A stretch of DNA of 64,000 nt from positions 2,932,299-2,996,298 of the forward strand of contig JAJEKV010000072.1 in NCBI GenBank assembly GCA_021234155.1, in the 5' to 3' direction. This DNA comes from Isoetes taiwanensis. Lineage: Eukaryota; Streptophyta; Lycopodiopsida; Isoetales; Isoetaceae. Below the pieces are notes generated by a model that was not told where the DNA came from, made no database searches, and worked only from the letters and a program-made list of their open reading frames with translations. Position 1 is the first letter of the stretch. Each line of letters starts with the position of its first letter. This document shows, in pieces, positions 1-9,840 of this stretch. The translations under genes and the position numbers were made by a program.

Positions 1-737
1 GCGGCCTTGCCCCATTGGTGCCACGTGGCATCCCATGTGGACCCTAACCTATATTAACCTAAACCCTAACCCTATACCTCTTTCCTGGCCCTAACACCCT
101 GGGAACCTTCTTCGCACTCGAAACTCCGTTTTGAGCGTCGTTTGCTATGGCATAGCCTAGTGCAGCAGCCCCCAGAGTGCGTGTATGATCTTGGAGTGAG
201 CGCGGCTTCCACCATTTCGAGGACCATGGAAACGCCAGGAATGGGAGGGAGCGCTTCGGGAGCAGGTATTTGGAGTAGTGCTCTTAGTAGTTCATTCGAA
301 AGTTAGCACTCCAGATGAGTTAGTATTTCGTATCTAGAGTAGAGCCATCCTAGAACCCTTATTCAACATCTTGAACCCTAATCAAGGAACCCTAACTGTA
401 AGTTAGATATGTATGATTAGGTTAGATGTTATTCTGATGATTATCATGATATGATGTTATGTGATGTCAGTTGATCATGTTTGCTCCTCTTGTATTGGGA
501 AGGGGGGTAGAGACCTAGTAGCCATTACTTAGCGATGCTCCTAGTTTAGACCCTTTAGTTCCTATTATTATGCGGCTTGTGCATAGGAACCCGCCGGGCT
601 ACGGGGGCTATGATGTGACTCATCACTACACAACGGGGCTAGAGGAGATACGGAGGGAGGGTCCCTGCTGAGCGTGGCTACTGGGGACCCCATAGCGGGC
701 TAGGCTTATGGCCGGTCACTTCGTGTGGGCCGGGCAT
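1..737. repeat. GC-rich dispersed repeat, possible LTR/retrotransposon end
   Basis: No convincing reading frame. Several degenerate CCCTAA-type words occur near base 60, too irregular for a telomere tract. The stretch from about 490 (GGGAAGGGGGGTAGAGACC) through the GGGCTAGGCTTATGGC block near 700 is diverged but collinear with 46980-47220, so both are members of one interspersed family. The layout resembles the terminal region of a retrotransposon, but I see no primer-binding site or coding domain, so the class is unresolved. Confidence 0.45.
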
Positions 738-744
738 GGGCCGG

Positions 745-803
745 GCAAATTGGACAACAGAGAGAAGGCAGAACAACACAAGGAGCATTCCAGATGAAGC
801 CAT
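745..803 (-). pseudogene. Truncated 5' end of cysteine-rich secreted protein gene (unit A)
   Basis: On the minus strand, from ATG at 803, this encodes the same signal-peptide start (MASSGMLLVLFC...) as the intact gene at 14471-15023, and it breaks off before the mature part. A TATA-like CATATAAAAG lies about 40 bases upstream at 839-848, as in the intact gene. No cysteine-rich exon follows; homology stops and the GC-rich repeat begins. It is the dead edge of unit A, showing that the repeated unit begins inside a copy of that gene. Confidence 0.7.
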
Positions 804-959
804 TGCTTATGATGCTTGCTACAAAGCTCAAGCTCGTCTTTTATATGTGGAACATCTTTATCTTATCTCAGACGTGTCCTTTGCAGAACTTAGGTCAAAG
901 ATGTCATACTACCATAGACAAAACAGACAGCCATAACTTGAATTATAGCCTTCCCTTCA

Positions 960-1160
960 TACTAGCCTAATGGGTTTGACGGCTCAGATTTAGGCACTCT
1001 ACTGTAGATTAGGGGACAGCCATACCTTGAATTACGGCAGACATCTCAGATTTAGGCATTACTGTAGATTAGGGGGCAGCCATACCTTAAATTACAGCAG
1101 ACATCTCGGATTTAGGCACTACTGTAGATTAGGGGCTAGTTTACCTTGAATTACAGCCAA
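960..1160. repeat. ~60-bp tandem repeats upstream of cysteine-rich gene promoter (unit A)
   Basis: About three units containing the words CAGATTTAGGCACT, GTAGATTAGGGG and CAGCCATACCTTGAATTAC recur with a period near 60 bases. The same array occurs at 15190-15380, 31450-31760, 41515-41700 and 42295-42540, always on the 5' side of the cysteine-rich gene's promoter. It is non-coding. A promoter-proximal role is possible but only inferred from position. Confidence 0.8.
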
Positions 1161-1260
1161 TATGGACGCCCTGCTTTCGATCGGACACTAATTTCAGCCG
1201 ATAGACATAGCTTTTATTTTCCGGTAATTAATTTAATCGTGCTCTCTGGTAAGCCATCAA

Positions 1261-2146
1261 GATAGATAGGCTTGTCATTCATCACAGCAGCAGTATACAA
1301 TGTTTTGAAGAATAGAGACCATAGGAACAATATCGGACTACCCCACAAACAGAAAATGCGCATAGGCAATATAGAAGGGTAATGGCGACAACTTCTCATC
1401 GAGATAAAAAACCCCGCCCTTTCGGGTTTTCGAGGAAACCCCTAATGAGAAATGGTCGCCAATAGCCTTGAATGTGTTGATCGAGAACGGGAGGAGATGG
1501 GTTGATGGCTAATTCAAATCTAGCGGGGACCCCAAAAGAACAATTAACCTCAAATGTGTACATGGAGAAGTGAAGGAAATGGGCTGATGGCGAAGCAAAA
1601 ATAGAACAGACCCAAGACGGCGGAATCCTCGCAAGCAACACAAAAGAACCCCTAAAAACTTTTGAATGGTTAGAGAAAAGCAACATGCACAACATGGAGG
1701 AAACACACCGTGATCAAAAATTCCCAAATATGAGCTACGTAAACGGATGAAAAAGAATTGCTTTTAAAAAATAGCGTCACCTATAAGGTGGAAAAGCATC
1801 ACCCAACGGGTGGAAAACCATCATGTGAAAATATGCATCACCCTCGAGGTGGAAATAAACAGCATCACCCACAGGTGGAAAATAATGCGGCATGATGCCG
1901 ATGAAAAGAAAACATGATAATAGCAACACCCAAAGGTGGAGAACAACAAAGAGTGCATGAACAAAAAATATAGATGAAAAAGACGCATACCCCCACATAG
2001 GCACTGGGAAGGGAGGGAAGCCAACCTTGAATAGAAGAAGAGTCATATTGGAGAAGACGCTTATAACCGAAATAAAAGAGGAAAAAGCCTTATATAGGAG
2101 CTCGTCCCTTCCCAGAATGGCGATCCGATGGCTCGGATCGATGCTA
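1261..2146 (-). mobile_element. LTR-like repeat, inverted extra copy inserted in unit A
   Basis: These 886 bases are an inverted copy of 5486-6330. Units B, C and D read straight from ...AAGCCATCAA into TTCTTTGTATATTT without them, so this is an insertion. Read on the minus strand it has a TATATAAGG box (about 2096-2089), a zone of short CACCC/GGGTG-containing repeats, and a large hairpin (1384-1460) with a T-rich loop. A TATA box followed by a hairpin resembles an LTR's promoter and polyadenylation region. Termini are not TG...CA and no target duplication is visible, so the class is tentative. Confidence 0.5.
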
Positions 2147-2974
2147 TTCTTTGTATATTTAAGGATCACCATACACTATGCGCCTTGCCATCATATAGGT
2201 CTTACAAAATTTATATTCTCCGAAATGGTCTGAACAGCAAAGCTTGGCTAAAATATCCTACATATTTTATGGTGAAATTAGCTTCCCTATTTATCTTTCC
2301 ATATATTTTTATCACTCCTTACTTGATGGTGAATAACTGCCTATTTATCTTTCCATGGTATTCAACCGGCAATAATAATGCAATAAGAAAATTATCCCAT
2401 GCAATTTGCATAACACCAAATATTAATTATTTGCCATATATATTATAGATGTTAATTATTTGTCATAGAGGAAGTTTTTTCATGCTTCATCCTTATGCAC
2501 AAAGTGAACAGTAAGTATTTTGCTCAAAAAAGAGATGCACAATTTTGAAACCATAATACAAAGTAACCTGTTCGTAATAACACTTTTAACTTTTTCACTG
2601 AAATTGGTACTTAAATCAAATGAAACCTAATGGAGCCAGAGGGTTTTCCCATTGAAGATTTTGGGGCAATTTGCCTATCCTCAACAGTTCCATGCATACA
2701 AGAATCAAAATACAGCATCGGGCTCGCCTGCTTCAAACTGAGAAATTCATTTAATCCAATAGATAAACATTGTCTTGCTCATCTCTGCTCTGCTATAGTA
2801 AGGATGCCAGGCCTACCTTTGAGTGTCTTTGTGTAGACTTTTGGTCTAAACTTTTAGGCATATCATGTGATCGTATTACTCGAATTTCCCTATCATTCAA
2901 TATCTCTAAGGACTTCGGGTGCTGCATTCCCACAACCTTGGGACATACCAACATCTACATGAATGACTGTTATC

Positions 2975-3690
2975 TCAGGCAGCATTAATTCCCCATGGCA
3001 CCTGAATAGTATGTCCTACAACCATCCTATCTGCCTCCATGATGAACCCCAAAGTGCGATCTAAAAATTCAGAGTTGCATAAATGCTCCCCTGGCCAAGA
3101 ATATTGACGGAACCATACAACTGCATCAGGTCCTCGAATGTGTGGAGGTGCCCAGCGCCCATTATGTCCTAAAATCCAACTTCTAACTTCAGCATTTATC
3201 TGATCAAGTCCATAGTCAACATGAGCAGGAAGAAGGCCTCCATGTGCAAACACTGTACTTCCAACAACTAGAGCAATTGTATCTTCTGCAAAAAAAATGA
3301 GTTGATACAGGGCCTCTAGGCTTTAAAGAAGCCATTCTAGGTCGAACAACACCAGCAAATTTCGCAGGAATTTAGGCCAAGATGGTTCCACCGTCCCCAA
3401 TTCTTAAAGTCTTCAATGCCTTCCTTCGTAGCAAACCTAAAGTCACCGTCCATGTTCATAACCTCATGATAGCCATTCATAATATAAATAACTTATCACC
3501 TCCTTGTCGCTGTGCTTGTCCTTTTAATCTCTAACAAATAAATGACCTTCAATTCCTACCAGCCAAGATCAAGCAGATCTCCTACATCACATCACATTAA
3601 ATCGCTCATCCATCACATTGGTAAGTTTTAAAGCTACCCTTGTTTTCTCCAAGTCTCCATGAACATCCCCAATGAACATCTGTCCATTGC
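2975..3690 (-). pseudogene. Shewanella-like protein phosphatase fragment (copy A)
   Basis: Minus-strand fragments spell out, in order, metallophosphatase motifs: FIGDVHGDLEKTRVAL (about 3676), GDLLDLGW where GDxxDRG is expected (about 3575), GYHEVMNMDGDFRF where GNHEVMN is expected (about 3460), FAHGGLLPAHVDYGL (about 3245), and MVVGHTIQV followed by GIN near 2980. Order and wording match plant Shewanella-like PPP-family phosphatases. The frame is broken by stops and shifts between motifs, and the metal-ligand Asn of GNH is Tyr in all four copies. It lacks the C-terminal end. It is a captured, dead fragment. Confidence 0.75.
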
Positions 3691-3922
3691 TGGAAGTTTT
3701 GTTACTAGCTTATTTTATCTGGGTAATTGTCATTTAATTTTTCTGCAACATCATCTTTGAAACAATATCTATAAAGGATGAGACTAAAGAAGGCACCTTA
3801 ATGCAGATGTCCGTGGTGTTAGCATTCCAACCATTCCCTACATTTCCCATGATCGAAGGCATCACTCAGCCTTAATCTAAGATAGAAGCCCGACCCCATC
3901 TAACACATGAAGGAAAATAGAT

Positions 3923-4114
3923 CTACGCTTCAGAGATTTCAGTTGTGAAACTACTGGGCCATAAAGATTCTCCAAAATAAAATTGGAGAAGCGCCGCATT
4001 GCCGATTAAATCTTTAGGAATTGGATGCCTACAAGATGGATCTGCAGGTAGTTGAACACTAACGAAAATTTCACAAGATTTCAGCTTTAGGTTATTTTTG
4101 GGTGATTTCAACAA
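3923..4114 (-). pseudogene. Probable BAHD acyltransferase fragment (copy A)
   Basis: A 63-residue minus-strand frame carries SVQLPADPSCRHPIPKDLIG followed by NAALLQF. This resembles the central BAHD segment in which a (N/D)xRxRxxPPxPxxxxGN word follows the active-site region. Neither the HxxxD catalytic motif nor DFGWG is present, so only an internal piece was captured. It abuts the oppositely oriented PPR fragment at about 4100, a junction identical in all four units. Family assignment is tentative. Confidence 0.4.
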
Positions 4115-4625
4115 CTGGGTGTATGCCTGACATTTATAAATACACTCAATGTTGTTTTTGTAAAACTCGACATTTTGAAAGTGCTTTAGAAATGCTTGAT
4201 GAAATGGATAATGTTGAGTGCAAAGATGACATTGTTACCTACAACACGTTGATTGATGCAATCTGGAAATCGAAGATAGCAGGAGATCCTCCTTTTTAGT
4301 AAAGAAGATGGTGAAAGCTACTTAAAGGGTAGTTGTAAGATGGACAAGGTAGACTATCCTTGTAAGATGAACAAGGTAGACCTGGCTAGTGAATTTCTAG
4401 GAAAAATGAAGCAAGAATGTTGCAGTCCAAATGTTATTACTTCCACCACTTTGATTCCTGGGCTTTGTAGGGCAAAAAAGATGGACTATGCATCTTTATT
4501 GTTTCAGATATGGTAAAAAGTAGATGCTACCCAAATATTATGACCTACAACATATTGATTGTTAATCATTGTGAGGCACGTGATCTTAAGCTAGCACATA
4601 AGTTGCTAGATGATATGATAGAGTG
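4099..4625 (+). pseudogene. PPR protein fragment (copy A)
   Basis: Plus-strand pieces read as pentatricopeptide motifs: ALEMLDEMDNVECKDDIVTY continuing NTLIDAIWKS (4165-4275), then after a frameshift CYPNIMTYNILI...HCEARDLKLAHKLLDDMI (4530-4622). PPR proteins are helical-repeat RNA-binding proteins of plant organelles. About two to three of the usual many repeats remain, with no start codon, no transit peptide and several frame breaks, so it cannot encode a functional protein. Copy C keeps one more motif than A. Confidence 0.75.
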
Positions 4626-5100
4626 ATGGCAAGCATTACATTTGCACTTCAGTTAAATAAGGAATTTGTGCAGTTAGAATCCCGTCTCACTGTAGCATAC
4701 TGCCTATTTGATACTCATGATGCTAGTTTATCACAGCAAGATCCATGTTGTCTGCAACTTGAGCAAGCTTTTAGTTCCAGTAATAGCATCAATAAAGCTC
4801 CTAAGAAATTGATTATAGAGAAGCACACTCAGCATTCAACTTCAGCTAATGTCCACAATACTTGAATAATTGCTTCCATAAATGTACATAGAAGCGACAA
4901 GTTTGGCAGTTGAGTCATTGCAACGCATTATTTGCATGCATAAATAGCACCACTAAAGCTTCTAAGAAATTGATTGTGGAGAAGCATGCTATGCTTTCAA
5001 CTTTAGCTAATGTCCAAATCTTGAACAATTACTTCCACAAATGTACATTGAAGCGGCAAGATTTGCAGTTGATTCACTACAAAGCATTGTTCGCATGTCT
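4623..5100 (+). repeat. Unidentified coding-like fragment with ~160-bp tandem duplication (copy A)
   Basis: Directly after the PPR fragment an 80-residue open frame reads ...QLNKEFVQLESRL... and ...SSNSINKAPKKLIIEKH; I do not recognise the family. The segment containing SINKAPKKLIIEKH is repeated about 160 bases downstream as STTKASKKLIVEKH (4940-5020). Unit C has the same duplication (38990-39320); B retains only the beginning; D has one copy at 45180-45362. Confidence 0.5.
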
Positions 5101-5485
5101 AAAACTAAAATGGCATTATTCGCATGCCTAGAACGGTAGCCAAGTTGCGTTTCAATTTAGTTTTGGCTGTCTAATAACCTTTTCTGATATAGTTTCAGTA
5201 TGTGCACAACTTCATATCTACAAATCAATACCTTGATTGCAAAAGGAAGTCCAATTTTGACCAGTGTATTTAAGTTCGATACATTTGAATAATATTTTAC
5301 AAGTGAGATTGCCAAAATTTATATGAGCTTTTGCTTTCCATGAGTTCCCAGCAAAATAACAATGCTCACCTTTTGAATTACTACATTATCTTTTTGCTCT
5401 TCATCTTTGTTTTTTCTGAGGATAACTCCATAATGGCCAGTATATAAAAATTTATCAATGTGTGGTCCATAGTAATTTTGAAAGG

Positions 5486-6345
5486 TGACAGCATCGATCC
5501 GAGCCCTCAGATCGCCATTCTGGGCAGGGACGAGCCATTATATAAGTGCACTCCATATTCGAGGTCGGTTATTGACGTCTTCTCACAGTAGCATTTCTCT
5601 CATTGCCCATTGCTTCTCTCCCTTCCCGCCCTGATTTGCTTGGCCACTTGTTTATTGTTTTTCACGCGTGTTTCTGTTCTTATTGTTGTCCATCCCCCGG
5701 GTATTGCTATAATCATAGTTTTACACATGCATGGTGCTGCCTTGTTCTCCACCTATGGGTAATGCTGTTTATTTCCACCCTGAGGGTGACACAACTTTTT
5801 TTTTTTATCATGTTCTTTCTTCCACCCGCTGGGTGATGCTTTTTCTCTCCACCCTCCAGGTGATGCTATCTTCTCTTCTTCCATGTATTGTTGATTTTCT
5901 CCTCCTTACTAATCACTCACATCAGTTTTTTGGGTGCTTGTTGTTGTGCAGCTTGCCGCTTCGTCGTCATGCATGTTCTTGTTCTCCTTAACTGTTAATG
6001 GGCGCCTTCTATGTGTTCCATTTCTTTTGCAGGTGTTATGCCGTCTCGCAGGTTCATTCCCTCTTATGTATGCCATCCACCCATTTCCTTTGATTCTCCA
6101 GGCAACCATCCAAGGTTGTTGGCGACCATTTCTCATTAGGGTTTTCCTCGAAAACCCGAAAGGGCGGGGTTTTTCATCCGATGAGAAGTTGTCGCCATTA
6201 CCCTTCTATACTGCCTATGCACACTTTCTTCCTGATGGGGTAGCTCGACATTGTTCCTATGGTCATCTCCCCATCTATATTATTCAAACATTGTATACTG
6301 CTGTTGTGATGAATGACAAGCCTATTGGCCGGTTTTTGTCTTCCT
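5486..6345 (+). mobile_element. LTR-like repeat (unit A, direct copy)
   Basis: Shared with 39685-40545 (C), the tail of B (20695-21300) and, inverted, 1261-2146. It begins near AGCATCGATCCGAGCC, has TATATAA at 5539-5545, short CACCC/GGGTGATGCT repeats at 5745-5870, and a hairpin at 6121-6196 whose outer stem pairs GGCGAC with GTCGCC and TTCTCAT with ATGAGAA. It ends after GATGAATGACAAGCCTAT. I see no conserved coding capacity; overlapping open frames differ between copies. It may be a solo LTR or a short non-autonomous retroelement. Confidence 0.5.
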
Positions 6346-7013
6346 TGTGAGTCCCTTACCAGAATTGAGCATTTTATATACAATCACAATCATAAGCAAT
6401 TACACTTCATGCCAATATCATAGTTTAAAATACAAGAAATTTATCGCGGCGGCCAAGGCCACCGCGAACATTTCTCTTCGTCAACTCACTCATGCAGGGG
6501 AAATTTGTGTAACTTTGGAATGGTGCAAAAGTTCTTAAAATGTGATACTTGATGTTTCTATAATATGAGAAGTCATTGCACGAGTAGATTATGGGGTATC
6601 CAACCTAAGAGCATGCATGTGGATCTACAAAAAATAACGAAATTGCAAAAATAACGAAAACAATTCTAACGAGACTCCATCAGTAATGGCTCCAGGGAAA
6701 ATTTGGCTCTAGTTGCACTTAACACGATAAAGGGAGCTCGGATCATCTAGGATAGTATGACCTATTAAGCAGACCTATTAAGAACTTCTTTAAGTATTTC
6801 GTGTCGCTTTATTTATTATGCCACTAGGTTATGAAGAGAGACATCACATGAAAGTAATAATCGAGTCCCAATGATTTATTTCATATCATATAATCCAACT
6901 CTTTCTCAAAAAGGCTTTCTTTCTTTCTTTCTAAATAATCCAACTCTGTTGTACCGTACAACTAACAAAGTATATGTGGTGTCCCCAAAATGAATCAAAT
7001 TAGAATCCACAAG
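6346..7013. repeat. Non-coding part of composite unit, shared with 21300-21944
   Basis: Near-identical between units A and B and absent from C and D. It is AT-rich with no recognisable reading frame. A T-rich CTTT microsatellite lies at about 6912-6932. It ends at the left target duplication TAGAAG of the HUH element. Confidence 0.6.
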
Positions 7014-7411
7014 TAGAAGGAATAGAACTTCGCTACATCCTAGCCATCCAAATATGGCATATACCCAAGCACATGCCATACCCCAAAAGCACAGCCGTCC
7101 AACCCAAGTCAAGATGGGGTCAAAACCCCATTTCCACGTCAGCCTAAGGTTCATGAGGAAGTATTCAATTGAAGTCAAGTCCATACATACACACAAGTAA
7201 TAACTATACAAGCCTGTGTCACATACAGTTACATCAGCATGGCTGCCCTGAAGCAACGATGTGCACACCTGTGTTACTTCCAAAGGAAATTAGAGAAGGA
7301 CGTACCCAAATGAAGGGCGAAACTAACCTTGTTCATAAACTGCAGAGCAAATTGCTGCACCTGCTACAGCAGCTCCACAACACAATAAACAAAGAAATAA
7401 AATAATGAAGC

Positions 7412-7500
7412 ACGGGGAGTTGAACCCCGCCGACCGAAACCGGTACCCTGATGGTTCACCAACCATAATGAGGCTCCCCAAAGGGCTCCCCATTATGGCA
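7412..7500 (-). other. Hairpin cluster with tRNA T-arm-like stem-loop in HUH element
   Basis: On the minus strand four small hairpins stand side by side: CCATAATG/CATTATGG (7464-7498), ATGGTT/AACCAT, ACCGG/CGGT, and CGGGG-TTCAACT-CCCCG, which has the 5-7-5 geometry of a tRNA T arm and a B-box-like GGTTCAACTCC. No matching acceptor stem can be drawn, so I do not call a tRNA. It sits 3' of the HUH gene and could be an end or folding signal for single-strand transposition. Confidence 0.45.
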
Positions 7501-7685
7501 GGGGGCTAATCCCATGCAAATGATCAAGCATGCAAATGCATATGCAAATAACTTCAAAACAGAAACCGAGAAATACATTTTTAAGCTTTCATAATGCAAT
7601 GTTCATGCTCCAAGCACACCATGCAATGCAACTACATCAAAGAAACAACACCAACAAATAGTTCGAACTTCCACAACAAATCAGT

Positions 7686-9657
7686 TCACATCAGTTGCTT
7701 GTAATGTTTAGTGCCTCCGCGTGCCTCCTCGCAAGCCTGTCCTATGCCTGTGCATCTGTTCAGAACATGATAAAGGAATTGTAACATGCTAACAAAGTAC
7801 CTATCAATATGCCTGAGTTCTCGTAGCAGAAGTGCCCGTGCCAAATTCATATGACTTCTGAGAGCCTGCCTCTCTCTTGTAGAAACAGCCACCTCGTCCC
7901 ACTCCATGGTGCCAATTGTCTCTTCAAGTTCATGAAAGAGACGTCCCAATTGCATCCTAAGCAAACGCATAGAGGCTGCCACAGTTTCAGCAAGTGTGTT
8001 AATGTTGACGACGCTAGTGAGCAATTCCGATGCAACATGGGCATGCTCAGCATCTGGAGATGCTATACTAGGATGTGGCAAGCCATTGGAAATTAGAGTT
8101 TCCATAGTGGAAGGTTGAACAGCAGGAGCTTGTGGCAATGCTGGCTGAGGAGGCCTATCAGGGGGTGCAGGCAAATCAGCCACTTCTTGGTGGCCATTTT
8201 CCATCTCAGCATCAGAAGACAAAGGCATGGGCATCTGCCTGCAAGCATCACAGGTCAGTACTGTATGAGTGCATGAACACAAAATGTCGTACACAACATA
8301 AAGAATGAAACGTGCGAAACAATAGAAGAAAATTAAAAACAAAATCACACACAAACTGCAGAATCAATTAACAGCCAATGTATAATCAGCACAATCCAAA
8401 GAAATGTAATTTGGTTGCTCAGAGGTCTCCTCCATTCCAGGCCTGAATTCGTCATCCGCAATGTCCACGAAGCCCTCATCCCCATCTCCAGGACTTGGGA
8501 CATCATCATAATACCTCTTACTTGCCTTGCCTATGCGCTCCACAGGTTGCATACCTGCAGGGATATTGAAAATTACACATCGTACATCACTAGGCATAGC
8601 CTGCGATGGATTAAGAGTTATCCTCCATGCTGCCTTCAACCTATGTTCTAAAATAAAAGCACAATTAGTAGGCAAAATCCGTTGACTACTAGCAAAATGA
8701 ACTTGCCAGTCCTAAGCATCCGGCAAACAGTATAGACTAGAGAAGCAGATAGCTGCTTCCTGCCATGGTATTTGACAAAGTGATGGGCCCTGTGCAACAA
8801 ATTTCTGTTATCCAATACAACCACACTTTTGAGGTCACCTGCACCGTGAAGCAGGTAGAGATCCTTCCCCATCTCGATTTGTCTCTCAGAGACATTGTGC
8901 AAGCACACTTTGAAGTGCACTTTACCAAGATCCTTCAAGCACTATCCCACTAAGCCCTCAAAACAATGCATCCTCGTGTTTTTGAGAGCTTTACATATGA
9001 GAAGGATGCCAGCAGGCCTTTGGGCACCCCACCCAAAGAACCTCTTAATGGCGGCATTGACAGCACGAGGGGTCTTCAACGTGCTCCTCAAGACCCCCTG
9101 GCAGTGCAGATGGTCAAGCTCTGATCCCCTTTCAAGAGCTACAGCACCAGCAACGGTCTGGGTCTTTAGGAAATCCACAAGCTTGTCAAACATGGCAACG
9201 GGAACATCAGTCCCAGCATAACCCAAAGTAAGGCTCACATCCAAAAGGCCAGTTCCCTCATCCTCAGCCTCTACTCTACCCCTGCCCTTGGACGTGCCCT
9301 CCCCATCCCCCACAGAGAAGGCATCCTCAACACAAGGAAATTTAGCCTCAGAACCAAAGGTCTGTTTTCTACATCTAGCCGCCCTCTTCAACATGTTACC
9401 TGAGTTGCAGAGTAGCACAGCCGGAACAAGGAACAACACCACAATTAGAAGATGCAGCTATAAACAGGCGGACGATGAAGGCAAAAACTCCCGGAAGAGC
9501 AGCTCATACAGAGCATATATGTAACCGGAACTGCAACACCACATGGAGAAAAACAAGGAGCAGACTCACCTGGTACTCCATGACGACTGCAAGCCCCTAG
9601 CCGAAACTGGCTCTGCCCTTCTGCATCCGCTCCACGCGCACAGCAAGCCATCGCCAC
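7686..9657 (-). pseudogene. HUH endonuclease (Rep-like) gene with catalytic Tyr changed to stop
   Basis: Proposed exons on the minus strand: exon 1 9570-9657 (MAMACCARG..., donor GTGAGT); exon 2 8707-9399; exon 3 from 8647 to about 8364; further exons about 8236-7818 (Pro-rich then helical, containing MRLLRMQLGRLFHELEE) and about 7775-7690. Exon 2 holds GSELDHLHCQGV, with the metal-binding HLH (HUH motif) at 9112-9104, and then LVG-stop-CLKDLG at 8954-8925. In HUH nucleases the catalytic tyrosine starts a YxxK motif; here the codon in that place is TAG (8944-8942) followed in frame by CLK. Exons 2 and 3 join in phase across a 59-base intron with a GC donor (TG|GCAAGT). Downstream KAAWR...NPSQA...DV is also typical of Replitron-type proteins. 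Apart from this stop the core frame is open, so inactivation may be recent. Confidence 0.72.
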
Positions 9658-9840
9658 GACTCCAGTTGTAAAAATTAGGCCTTCCCCAAAAAAACCAATA
9701 CAACCTATTCGACCATTGCCAAACCAAACCCAAATTTGTGAGTCGGCAAAATACCATTTTTAGATACGAATACATGCCTTAACCTTGCAAAATCTTATGT
9801 TACACGACCCCCCAACAACATTTTGGGAACCTAATAGAAG

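Larger units (their letters stand above)
7014..9840 (-). mobile_element. Replitron-like HUH-endonuclease transposon
   Basis: A 2.8-kb insertion in unit A bounded by the direct repeat TAGAAG (7014-7019 and 9835-9840). Unit B has a single TAGAAG (21945-21950) with the same sequences on each side, i.e. an empty site. The element carries one multi-exon minus-strand gene for an HUH-family nuclease, about 390 bases of AT-rich left end, a hairpin cluster at 7412-7500, and about 180 bases upstream of the gene at the right end. There are no terminal inverted repeats. HUH nuclease, short direct repeats and lack of TIRs fit the Replitron type of single-strand transposon; assignment to that group is inference. 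Confidence 0.75.

Noticed and set aside
55-75. Telomere repeat at the window start
   Set aside because: CCTAA-type words are few and irregular; no perfect (CCCTAAA)n array.
1777-2172. 131-residue minus-strand membrane-like protein
   Set aside because: Hydrophobic frame arising from CACCC/GGGTG repeats in the LTR-like element; not conserved between its copies.
1261-6345. Pack-MULE with ~870-bp TIRs
   Set aside because: The left arm is an insertion absent from other units and there is no 9-bp target duplication that I can see; the TIR-like layout is probably coincidental.
5934-6350. 138-residue plus-strand protein with signal-like start
   Set aside because: Lies across the LTR-like hairpin and changes frame or length in copies B and C, so probably non-coding.
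7412-7500. tRNA gene on the minus strand
   Set aside because: Only the T arm is convincing; no acceptor-stem pairing or proper anticodon arm can be drawn with the correct spacing.
8942-9442. Geminivirus-like Rep integration
   Set aside because: HLH and YxxK order also occur in Reps of circular ssDNA viruses, but there is no SF3 helicase, the gene has introns, and it sits in a 2.8-kb insertion with target duplication; a Replitron-like transposon fits better.
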